Assembly (NCBI RefSeq): GCF_910594005.1
Contig: NC_057818.1
Span: 55,440,001-55,504,000 of the forward strand
DNA from: Cervus elaphus
Lineage: Eukaryota; Chordata; Mammalia; Artiodactyla; Cervidae
Length of the DNA: 64,000 nt
Direction: 5' to 3'
How positions within the stretch are numbered: the first letter of the stretch is position 1; the number at the start of each line of letters is the position of its first letter. Below the pieces are notes generated by a model. That model searched no databases and had not been told where the DNA came from. It was given only the letters and a program-made list of their open reading frames with translations. Made by a program: the position numbers and the translations under genes. This document shows positions 46,601-59,400 of the stretch, piece after piece.

Positions 46601-48744
46601 AACAGACTGGTTCCAAATAGGAGAAGGACTAAGTCAAGGCTATATATTGTCATCCTGCTTATTTAACTTATATGCAGAGTACATCATGAGAAATGCTGGG
46701 CTGGAAGAAGCACAAGCTGGAATCAAGATTGCCGGGAGAAAGATCAATAACCTCAGATATGCAGATGACACCACCCTTATGGCAGAAAATGAAGAGCCTC
46801 TTGATGAAAATGAAAGAGGAAAAAAAAAAGAAAAGAAAATGAAAGAGGAGAGTGAAAAAGTTGGCTTAAAGCTCAACATTCAGAAAACTAAGATCATGGC
46901 ATCCAGTTCCATCACTTCATGGCAAATAGTTGGGGAAACAGTGGAAACAGTGGCTGACTTTATTTTTGGGGGCTCCAAAATCACTGCAGATGGTGATTGC
47001 AGCCATAAAATTAAAAGACGCTTACCCCTTGGCAGGAAAGTTATGACCAACCTAGACAGCATATTAAAAAGCAGAGACATTACTTTGTCAACAAAGGTCC
47101 ATCTGGTCAAGGCTCTGGTTTTTCCAGTGGTCATGTATGGATGTGAGAGTTGGACTATAAAGAAAGCTGAGCGCCGAAGAATTGATGCTTTTGAATTGTG
47201 GTGCTGACGAAGACTCTTGAGAGTCCCTTGGACTGCAAGGAGATCCAACTAGTCCATCCTAAAGGAGATCAGTCCTGGGTGTTCATTGGAAGGACTGATG
47301 TTGAAGCTGAAACTCCAATACTTTGGCCACCTGATGTGGAGAGTTGACTCATTTGAAAAGACCCTAATGCTGGGAAAGATTGAGGGCAGGAGAAGAAGGG
47401 GACAACAGAGGATGAGATGGTTGAATGGCATCACTGACTCAATGGACATGAGTTTGGGTAAACTTCTGGAGTTGGTGATGGACAGGGAGGCCTGGTGTGC
47501 TGCAGTTCATGGGGTTGCAGAGAGTCAGACATGACTGAGCTACTGAACTGAACTGAATCAATGCTTCCTACATTCCTGGCCCGCTGCGACCTGAGCTTAC
47601 TTAAATCTGTTTATTTATTATTTATTTGTTTGTTTGTTTATTGGTAGCACCACAGGGCTTGTGGGAGCTCAGTTTCCCCAACCAGGAATTGAACCAGGGC
47701 CTTGGCAATGAAAGCCTGGAATCCTAACCACTCGACCACTGGGGAACTCCCCTTAAGTTTCTCTACATCCCTATGTGCTATGTGCCATGAAAGACAGGGG
47801 CCAAAAGGTTAATTCATATACCCAAGAAGAAGGACCTTGACCAAGGAGCTGGAAAATTGGTGGAGGAGGGGCGAGGAAGGGGCATCTTATGAAAAGGGGG
47901 GGAGGTGGATTCTGACAATCCATTTCATGAGGTGGGGATCTTCCCACCACTTTCTTAAGAAAATGCGTGGACTGGTCTAGGACGCCTCCTGGGGCCCTAC
48001 CTGACAGTGTAGGCGGAGGTGGAGGAGACCATGAGGTTCCTGACCGAGTCCTTCAGGAGCTGGATCTCCTGCCAAGAGAACAAGACTGAGGCAACTTCTG
48101 ACACCCTCGCCACTGGAAGGCTTTCCTTTGAGCCTGTATCTCCCCAATAAGAAGTGGGTTTCCTGTGCCTTAGAAATGTGGTCCTTTCTAGTTAGTGGCA
48201 ACACATGAAAGGGTTTTCAAGGAGGTACCAAGCGAGAGGAAAGCCAAACTGATGACCAGGAATGCAGGGAAACACCCAACTCAGGATATTCCTAAGAGTG
48301 CTGACCTAACTTTCTGGTAGGGTCAAAAATTTGTGTGAATTTCAAAACTGTGACCACACTAATCTGTTTCCTAGTTCTGTGGAAGTGTCTGTGCAGAGTT
48401 ATGGGTAAAAAGGGTTCTTTCAGGAGAGAGAAGGGAGGAAATTACATGTATATATTTTTACACATATAGTGTATATGTATGTACTAATGTATATAAACAC
48501 ATATACATATATGTTGCATGCATCCTCAGTCGTGTCCAACTCTTTGCAACCCCAGGGACTGTAGCCCACCAGGTTCCTCTGTCCATGGGATTTCCCAGGC
48601 AAAAATACTGGAGTGGGTTGCCATTTCCTATTCCAGGGGATCTTCCTGAAGCAGGGATTGAACCCATGTCTCTTGCACCTCCTGCATTGGCGGGCAGATT
48701 CTTTACCACTAGCGCCACCTGGGAAGCCCCTATATATGTATATG

Positions 48745-48777
<33 letters not shown>

Positions 48778-51700
48778 GCAACAAGAAACCAAGGCTAGAG
48801 AACCAGAAACTATGGGGGCTGAATGGGAATGGATAGAAGAAATGATGTTTCTGTTGGAAACCTTTGGAATAGTTTTTTTAATTTATTTATTCATTTGGCT
48901 ATGCCAGGTCTTAGTTGCAGAACTTGGGATCTTCGATCTTTGTTGCGGCATGTGGGATCTAGTTCCCTGACCAGGGATGGAACACCAGCACCCGCATTGG
49001 GAATGCGGAGTCTTAGCCACTGGGTCAGGGAATAGTTTTGATTTGGGAACCAGTCAATGGTTTACGTGTTCACAAAGAAAATTCTATCAACAAGAATAGG
49101 GAACAGAACTAAAACCAAATACAAAGAGAAGCAAATGAACCTAACTATATTTCAAAGAACAGAACCACAAAGAAGACCAAGAAAAAATAGGAACTAATCC
49201 TAGTAACTTATGAATAAGGTGTAGATGGATGGATGGATAGATAGGTAGATACCCACGCCCTCAGAGGATAAAACAATCAGCAAATGAACTGTGAACTCTT
49301 GTTCAAGGGTTGTTAGTACAGTTGTAACAATTCTGAACCTCTCTTGGGTATTTTGTAGGGTAGAACATAAGTACGTATATCAATGCTATTGGCAGCTAGA
49401 GTTCCCACTGTGGGGGAAAACAAAGATAAAATGGGGAGTGTTCAGGAATAAGGCAGTGGTGCTGGGGTCAGAATGAGAGACACTGATGCAAACTCATGAT
49501 TTTAAAACGTGTGTGTGCTTCCTAGCCCTCCCCAGAGAAAGGGCCTCAAGTCAGGGACACCCCAGTAGCAGTGAGGACTCCTAGAGCCTGTATTTTGGTT
49601 TCTCAGCACCTACTTCCCACTGGGAAGAACCAGGACTCTTTGGAGAAACACTAACTCAAGAGTTAAGGCAGAACAAGTACAAGAAAGTCTGGACTATCTT
49701 CTTGTGTCAGAAAACAAGGAAGTCCACGGGGTTGAGGGGGGCGGGGGCGGAAACAATGGGCTTGTAAAAAAAGCCAGCTTGAGGGCACTCCCACCAGAGA
49801 AGTCTGGGACAATTTGAGCATCATAATAAGTAATGAGCACTATGGATTAGAACTCATAAAGTAAGAATATATGAATGCTTACTGACAACCCACAAATATA
49901 CTTAAGAAGTTCTTCCTTCAGTAAAATGCCATTTTCTAAATGAAGAAGAAATGACAGAGAGTTAGAAAAATCACTCTTTGGCAGCCATTACAGTAATAAT
50001 TGGACTTCTCAGGTGTCTCAGTGGTAAAGATTTCACCTGCCAATGCAGGAGACTCTGGTTCGATCCCTGGCTCAGGAAGATTCCCGGGGAGAAGGAAATG
50101 GCAACCCACTCCAACATTCTTGCCCGGGAAATCTCACGGAGAGACGAGCCTGGTGGGCTACAGTCCACAGGATTGCAAAGAGTTGGACACAATGCACGCA
50201 TGCACAGTAATAATTATTCAGACAGAAATCATCATTATGGGAGGCTAGAGTGGAAATGTGTTGGGAAATAGGATATTTACACGGTTTCAAAGAATCTCCC
50301 TGGAACCATTCATTACAAAGAGGGAAACTCTCTATTGGAGAAACCTGGCTGACAAAGCGATCAAGGTCAACATCACTAATTACAGGACAAACTGATGTTA
50401 CATGCTCCTGGTGTAATGCCCACAAATGACACAATACCACCTCAGTGGTATTTCACCTAAAATGCACAACTTGAATCTAATCATGGAGAAAGATCAGATA
50501 AGCCTACATTTGAGGGATATCCCACAGCACAGCTGGGCTGGGTACTCCCAAAATGTCAAAGTCATGGAGACAAAGAAGTGTCTGTTGTAGATAAAGGGAG
50601 CCAGGACAACCAAACGCAGTGTGGGATCTTGGCCAAGAGCCTGCAGCAGAATAATTAAATTAACTATCACGAGATGCTGTTGGAATAATCATGAACTTTA
50701 AATATGGACTATTTAGAACTGTAACAATGTTCAAGCTCCTGATTTGGGCAAGGGCACTTTGTTTATGTAAGAAAATGGTCTTGTGCTTAGGAAATAAGCA
50801 CTGACGTTCTTAATGACGTTCTATAATGTCTACATCGAGCTCTCAAATTCTGACAATGTTATTTTCAGTAAAAAACAATTACCCAGAGAGAGAAAGACAG
50901 AGAGAGGGTAAAATGGCAAATTACCAGTCTTGGTGAAGGATTGATAGTTCTTTGTACTATTTCTGCACCTTTTCTGCAGATTTGCAATTATTTCAAAGTA
51001 AAATTTAGAGAGGGGGAAGAGAAAAAAATGAAGGGAGGGAGGCGGAGGGAGGAAGGGAGGGTTCTTCAAAGAATTTCAAGGCTTATTGAGAAACGCGTGG
51101 AATGTAAATGGTCTGGCCGGAGCCTTTGTTGCCCCGTTGATGACACTCAAAGTGACATCTCTGCTTCCATCTGAGGCAGTTGTCTTTGTTGGAACATTTT
51201 CAGGTCTCCATTCCCTCCAAACTCAAGTAAATCCATGGTTCTGGGTGGTTCTGCACTTGAGGCGGGAGGGTTGGAGAAGGCAGGGTGACTCTTGCATCCT
51301 CCCCTCCTCAAGGGCTGGGCCAAGGGCTCCTGGGCTTCAGGGCCACTGACCTTCTGGAGCTTTCGGTCCACGTTCAGATAGCGGTTCCTCTCGATCCGCA
51401 GGAGATCTAGCTCCTCCCTCAAGGTCGCGTTCTGAGCCAGCTGGATGTCAAAGCGACAGATGACCTGGGGTGGGAGAGGGTGCTGAGAGCCTGTCTGACA
51501 CCCAGCCTGCCTCCATTCTCCACTTTCAGCAGAGGAGAGGGCACTTGCCAGACTGGGGGCCCGTTCTCAATTTGGGGACCCCGAGAGCATCGCCAAGGAC
51601 CCAAGCATCAGCCTCCTTCCCAAGGGGACCCTCCATCCCTCCGGGATCATGTCTCCTGACCTGGTCCACCATTTCCAAAACTTGACTCCTATGCTCAGGT

Positions 51701-53366
51701 CTTCCCCTAAACCCCAGAGCTCGGACCTGGGGACAGCCCAGAGGCGGACCCTCACCTTGTCTAGCTGGTTTTCGAGACTCTTGATCCTTCGCTGGCTCTT
51801 GACCTTGTGATCCTGGACGCATCCTGGAGACCTGGCATTCTTGCTGTGGGCAGAGTTCCGGCTCTCCCATTCCTGGATCTGGGGAAAGAGGGTGGTACCT
51901 GTTGGTTGACAAAATGTGGGAGAGATTGAGGGAGGGAGGGAGGAGGTGAATGGGAGGGTGAGTGACTGAGGGCGGTTGATAGGAGCAGTCCTTGTGTGCC
52001 TGGCCATCAGCTGGACCCCCTTCTGAGATCAGTACCCAACCTTCCACGTGGGTCTGGCTTCCAACCATAAGAAGCCGCCCTGCTGGCCACATGACCCAAG
52101 TCTAGATAATCCTTTTTTTTTTTTTTTAATTTTTTAAAATTTTATTTATTTTTGGCTGGGCTGGGTCTTCACTGCTGCACAGGCTTTTGTCTAGTTTTGG
52201 GGAGCAGGCTTCTCCTTGCGGTGGCCTCTCTGGTTGCAGAGCACAGGCTCTAGGGTTCGCAGACTTCACTAGTTGCAGCTCCCGGGCTCTAGAGCGCAGG
52301 CTTGGTAGTTGTGGCACACAGGTTTAGTTGCTCTGCAGCACGTGGGATCTTCCCAAATCAGGGATCAAACCCGTGTCTCCTGCATTGGCTGGCAGATTCT
52401 TTACCACTGAGCCACCAGGGAAGCCCCAAGATAATCCATTTAGAGATGGATGTGTGCCCCAAGCTGAGCCAGCCTGAATCCTTTCTGGTATTTTGGGAGA
52501 AACGTGTGATCTGGGTGGATGAGTCACCACTCTCAGTGGACAAAGTGGAGACAAGAGTCTGAGAGTGAGATAGACTGGGACCTGGGACCCCTTGCTGCAA
52601 ATGCTTGCCCCTGGACAAACATCTCCTCGAGTATAACCTTTAAAATTGTATAAAATCTTTTTTTTAAAGAGAAGAAAAAAATAGATGAAGGCAAAGATCA
52701 GAGTGATACTTCTACACACAAAGAACGCCAAAGATCTCCATTAGACCAGCAGAACGTAGGCAAGAGACACAGAACAGATTCTCAAGACTTCCAAAGGAAT
52801 CAGTCCTGCCCACATCCTGATTATGGACTCCTGGCCTCCAGAACTGTGTGGCAATGAATTTCTGTCACGTAAGCCACCCTAGGAAACGAATACATGCACC
52901 AAGGCACCCCAGAGCGTTGTAGCAAACTCAAAGGGACAACCATAGGGATATTTTAAAATTTGAGGGAGACACATGGACATTGGTCAGACACCACATGAAC
53001 TTGGAGCTCAAGGTCATTCCCAGGTTCAACAGGATGTGGCAATACATTCCTTTGGATGATACATCTTTCTGAAACAGTTTTTAGCAGTTGCTGCGATTAA
53101 AAAAAAAAAAAAATCAAAACTCCAAAATGGTGCCATTGAGAGAAATTGGGCAAACCATACAAGGACTTTTCTCTGCTTGTGAATCTATCATTATCTCAGT
53201 AAAATTTCAGTTTAAAAAAAGAAAGCAAGTGCTACACAGAAGTCAGTATGGAATGAGTGGTGAGTCCAATGTAACCAAGATCTGAAAAGTTGCACAGCGC
53301 CCCAAAGGCACAAACATCCCACAGGTAATTGTGGTTTTTAAGAACTAAACACGATTTTCTTCAACT

Positions 53367-53411
<45 letters not shown>

Positions 53412-56400
53412 TTTTTTTAAGTGGTTTCTAGGTTGTTAGGATGCAAACCCTTACTGGGTTGTTCAGCCAAGCTGCTATAATAGAGTTGTTAGCAGTGCAA
53501 TACTGGGGCTCCTCAGACAGTGCTTGAGAGCTCAAGTTACATTTTCAGGAAGTACATGAGTTCAATCGCTGGTAGCTTAAAATTGACTATTATACTAGTT
53601 TCCCAGTTCTGCAGAAAAATTACGGTCTTCTTCAGTATTCACAGATTAGTTCCAGGACTCCCCTCAGATACCAAAATCCAAGGATGCTCAAGTCTCTTAT
53701 ATGAAATGATGTAGTAGGGACCTTCCTGGTGGTCCAGTGGTTACAACTCTGCACTTCCAATGCAGAGGACCAGAGTTTGCTCCCTGGGTGGGGAAGATCC
53801 CCTGGAGAAGGAAATGGCAACTCACTCCAGTATTCTTGCCTGGGAAATCCCACGGACAGAGGAGGCAGGTGAGTTACAGTCCACAGGGTCGCAAAGAGTC
53901 AGAAACAACTGAGTGACTGAGCACACACACAGATATTATGTCATTATAAAAATATACCACAATTTATTCATTCAAATATTAATGGACATTTTGGGATAAT
54001 CTGGAGCTAGATGATATGAATAATGCATCTATCAACACTTTTTCATGAATCCTGGTTCCAGGGTATATACTCAGAAGTGGCATTGTTGGGTGGGAGGATG
54101 GGTTACTGACAAATCCAATCCAATTTCTACTGGGGGATGACTTTTGTTTACTTCCTTCTAACACCATTTCCATGGAAACATACTGGGTTTAAGGTAAATA
54201 CAGAATGCCAGCTGTGGTTCCCAGGCAACAATGTTTATTATAAAGGTGGCCCCTGGTTGTGAACTATATTGGACTGGAAGGACTGTGAGTGGACTTGTAG
54301 ACCCTGGAGGCTTATGTGATCATGAACGAATAGAAAACTGGTTTCCTTGTGGGGTGTTTCTTATAACATAATATATTCCTGGTGGGGTCTTACAAGCTGC
54401 TCTGATAATTGGTTACAAGTGGTGGCTCGTGTTGAATATAAAAAAATCCCCATGGCAGGGTGGGCAACACCCACCCATATGGTGTCGTCCAACTGAAGAT
54501 GCTGAGACGTATCCCCTGAATACTCAAGGAAGATGCATTGGATGCTGTTGTGCAAAGATGCTGCTGTTTCCTGCCCTCTGTCCTTCTGCAGAGTTAAGTG
54601 AACCTGGTGCCAAGTGACAGCCTATTGGATCCTATGAGTGTCATGGTCAGGTGGAGCCCAAGACTGCTTCTGGTGACCATCTGTGTGGAGTGGATGCATC
54701 CCCAGACCACAGGGTATGTCTCTCTTCAAATTTAATAGATAATGAGGGAAAAAACTTTTCAGAATACACATGACAATTTAGACTCCCTCCAGCTGGTGGG
54801 GTCTTATGAAACAGCAGTTCTTTAAGAGTTCCCACTGTTCCTCCTCTCCTCTGCACTTGGTGTAAATCTGGTGAGTGTGTAATGATATCTCCTTATGACT
54901 TTTCTCTTTTGGGGGGCTGTGCTGGGTCTTTGTTCCTGCCTGCAGGCTTTCTCAAGTTGCAGAGAATTGGGGCTACTCTCTGCTTGTGGTGTGAGGACTT
55001 CTCATTAAGTGGCTTCACTTGTTGCAGAGCACAGGCTTTAGGGCAGTGGGCTTCAGTTGCTGTGTCACAAAGACTTAGTTGCCCCAAGGCATGTGGGATC
55101 TTCCCGGACCATGAATCGAACCCATGTCTCCTGCATTGGCAATTGGATTCTTTACCACTGAGCCACCAGGAAAGCCCTATGGCTTTCTCTTTTTATTTTT
55201 AAATTTTTTCCTTTTTGGCTTCTCTGCATGACATGCAGGATCTTAGTTCCCTGACCAGGCATTGAACCTGTGTCCCCTGCAGTGGAAGCATGGAGTCCTA
55301 GCCACTGGATTGCCAGGGAATTCCCAAACTATTCTTTTAAGTAAATCTTAGTCATCTTGTTCACTTCACTTCTCTATAAATCTTAGAATCTGTCCATTTC
55401 ATCCATTAAAAATAAAAACTTTTAGTGTTTTGATTGGAATTACATTGATTTTATAAATCAGTTTGGAGATCTGACATTTTACAACACTAACTCTTCCAAT
55501 CCATGAACATGGTATACTGCTACATTTATTAAATTCTTCTTTGGGACTTTCCTGGTGATCCAGTGGTTAAGACTCTGCTCTCCCACTGCAGGGGGTATAG
55601 GTTCACTCCCTGGTTGGGGATCCTGCATGCCGTGCAGAGCGGCCAAAAAAAAAAAAAAAATGATTCAAATATTAAATTCTTCTTTTGTTATTCTTCAGTC
55701 ACTAAGTTGTGTCCAACTCATTGTGACCCCATAGACTGCACCAGGCTCCCCTCTCCTTCACCACCTCCCGGAATTTGCTCAAATTCATGTCCATTGAGTT
55801 GGTGATGCCATCTACCCATCTCATCCTCTGCTGCCCCCTTCTCCTTTTGCCTTCAATCTTTCCCAGCATCAGGGAAATCTTCCCCAGCATTCTTTAATAT
55901 TCCTCAATACCCTTCTACAATTTATTCTATAGGGGTCTTGCATACTTTTGTTAGATTTCTTCCCAGGTACTTCTTTTGGCTATTATAAATGTGTCGTTTT
56001 TTTGTTTAATTTTCTAATAGTTACCGCTAATACAGGGAAATATCATTAACCTTTGTTTCCAGCCACAGTGTTAAAATACCTTGTTAAATATAAGCTAGTT
56101 TTAGATTCTTTTGGACCTTCAATGTACACAAATAGATCACCAACAAATACTGACAATTTCATTTCTTCCAATTTTTAAATTGTTTTAAATTTCTTTTCCT
56201 TCCCATACTGGGCTGGATAGGAATTCCAGTACAATGTCAAACAGAAGTGGTGCTAGCTAACACTCTTATATTGTTACTGATCCCAAGGAGAATTCTTTTA
56301 CATGTTTTTCTATCAAATATAATGTTTGCTGTAGATGTTTTATAGTTGCCCTTCATCAAATTTGGGGAATTCCCTTTTATTCCTGGATTGCTAATAGTTT

Positions 56401-56423
56401 AACATGAACGGATGCTGAATTTT

Positions 56424-56465
<42 letters not shown>

Positions 56466-59400
56466 TAGATTGTTGCTATGAACTGGTACAATCCAAGGAT
56501 TGTCTGTCATCAGTTTCTGATGTAATAGGTTCAGAAAATGGCAGTAAGCATTTAGAAGCTGTTCTTGGGTGCTGCTGAATTCATGTGACAAGTCACACAA
56601 AGCTCCCCAGTCTCCTGCCCAGATGTCCACATCCAAATTCCTAGAACTTGTGACTATGTCACTTGAAGAGGCAAAAAGGACTTTACAGATGTGTAAAGCC
56701 AAGGATATTGAGATGACTCGAGGATAATCTCCTGAATTGTCTGGATGAGCTCAATATCATAACAAAGGTCCTTACAAGTGAAAGAGGGAAGCAGGAGAGT
56801 CAGAATCAGAGAAGAAGAGATGACAAAGGCATCAGAGTGATGCAGCTTGAGAAAGATCGACCGGTCATTGCTGGCTAAGAAGATAAAGAAAGGAGTCATA
56901 GGGACGTCCCTGGCGGTCCAGGGTTTAGGAATCTGCCTGCCAATGCAGGGGAACACAGGTTAGACCTCTGGTTGGAGAACTAAGATCCCACATGCCTCTG
57001 GGCAGCTAATCCTGTGCCCACAACTACTGAAGCCCACACACCCTAGACATGCTCCACAGCAAGAGAAGCCATGACAAGGGAAAGCCCATACACTGTAACT
57101 AGAGAGTAGCCCCTGATTGCTGCAACCAGAGAAGGCCCGAGAGCAGCAATGAAGACCCGGCACTATCAAAATAAATAATTTTAAGAATAAAAATGTTTTA
57201 AAGGAAAGGAGCCATAAACCAAGGAATGCAGGCAGTTTCTAGGAGCAGGAAAAAAGCAGGAAATGGAGTCTCCCCTGAAGGCTCTTAAAGGAACACAGCC
57301 TGCTAACACCTTGATTTTAGCCTAGTGAAACTCATTTTGGATTTCTGTCCTCCAGCACTGCAGGATAATTCATTGGTATTACTTTAAGTCAAGTGAGTGG
57401 TAATTTGTTACAGCAGCAATAGCAAACTAATACAGCCCACCAAGATATCTAACTTTCAGTCTCCTATTTGTGATCCAGTAGTGTGCAAGAAATCTTTTGG
57501 TCTCAGCAAGCAACTTTTTAAGATTTTTTGATGTGGACCATTTTTAAAATCTTTATTGAATTTGTTATAATATTGTTTCTGTTTTATGTTTTGTTTTTTA
57601 GGCCCAAGGCATGAGGGATCTCAACTCCCCCACCAGGGATTGAACCAGGACTCCCCAGCATTGGAAGGCAAAGTCTTATTTATTTAATTTTTTTTGGAAG
57701 GCAAAGTCTTAACCACTGGACCTCTAGGGAAGTCCTTTGGCAAGCAACTTTTTCTTTTTGCAAGCAACTTTTGAAAATGAAGAGTAAAATTGAAAATAGA
57801 ATGGAAAAAAAAGAAAGAAAATAGAATGGATCCCATGTGGAGAAGAATTATTTGGGGAAACTTTTGTTTCTGATGGATTTGTATGTGTGTGTGTTTACAT
57901 CCATATGCATCTCTTTGTATATGAACTGTGTCACAGTGAGTCCTGGTCCTAAAAACTGAAAAGAACACTAGCCTAAAAAAGTCACATTGTTTCCAGGGTC
58001 AAATAGCAGGATCTTGAAGCCAACAGGATGAAAAATTGGTCTAGACTCTGCTGCGTTACCTACATTCTCTTTTTGCAGATGAAGAAACTAGGGCCCGGAG
58101 GGAAGTAGACTCGCCCATGGTCACACAGCTCTGATGCGCCTGGACCAGAATTCTATTATAATGCAGGGTACACTGACTCCAGAAGGTGACTCTTTCCCTC
58201 TTAACTGCCTTTTTGAAGGCATGAGGCTGTGCTAAGCAGTAAAGACTCATAATTCCTATGGGAGCCTGAACACAAACTCCCTTGAGAGGATGCTTTCAAT
58301 AACCCCATTTTTCAGATGAGGAAGGCGAGGCTCAAAGAGGTTATGACACTTGCCCCTGAGTAGGATCCACCGAGTCTGGTCCCAGGACCCACCTGCCTGT
58401 CCAGGGCTTGGTTCTGTGCCTGCAGCTCCTTGACCTCAGCCTGCACCCGGACCTGGCACTTGAGCAGGTGACCCATGTTCTCCAGCCTCTCGCTGTCCCG
58501 CAGCCGCCTGACCTGGCTCTGGGCAATGCTGATCTGCACCCGCAGTTTGTGTCGCACGCCCTCCAGGCGCTGGATCTCCTCACTGCCCAGGCAGGGAGGG
58601 GGAGGGGAAGCCAGAAAGGGGCAGAGCTCGGCATCCCTGAAGTCCAGACACGCTGAGCCTGCCCTCCCCTCTCAGACCCAGGAATGCAACCCCCCACCTC
58701 CTTCACAGCCCCCTCCGAGGCTCCAGGGACCCAGGCTCACAGCTGCTTGTTGATGCGCTGATGGACTTCTTTGCTGTAGGCTCGCCTTTCATCTTCCATC
58801 ACTTTGCATTGTCGCTGCAGTCGGCTCAGCTCCCAGTCTACTGAAGCGTGGGACCAGGCAAGGGACTCAGTAGGAATCCAGGTCCCAGCCCCTCCCTCTC
58901 CAAACCCTAGGTATTCTGGTTCCCTCAGGGGCTCACCAGCTGCAGCTGAACTGCAGACCCAGTCCTCCGCACCACTCTAGGGCTGCGTCTCAGTTCCTGT
59001 ATCTCTCAAGCTTCCTCATCCCTGCATACTGCCTGTACCCTAAGCTGATCTCCCATTTTCCCCCTAAACCCACTTCTATCCAGGGTTTTGGGCACGCCTC
59101 TGTTTCCCCACTAGAGGGCACTCCAGGGAAGCCTCACAGTCCTCAGGGACCAGGAGCACACGACCTCGAACTTGGGAAAGCTGAGGACATGTGCCAAGCC
59201 CCCCTCCCCGGGGCAGGGGGGGAGGGGGAACGGACACTTTTCTTGTTACATCCCTCCTGTTCAACCCCACCACCAGCTTTCCTCAGCCCCACCCTCCCGC
59301 CTCCTCACTCTCAGCCCATCCCCTTGGCTCAGGCCTCATCCCCCCCTGCCTGGACCATCACCCCATCACCCCAGCCTCCTCCCCAACCTCCTGGCCTCCC

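Larger units (their letters stand above)
55330..56425 (-). mobile_element. L1 ORF2 fragment, interrupted by two SINEs
   Basis: Reverse L1 ORF2 text (ggaattacattgattttata, agaagtggtgctagctaaca, ggaattcccttttattcctg) at 55330-55547, 55893-56425. Diverged, with no intact frame. Confidence 0.75.

Noticed and set aside
46158..47207. functional reverse transcriptase gene
   Set aside because: It is a 5' truncated Bov-B LINE fragment with stops on both sides and no endonuclease domain.
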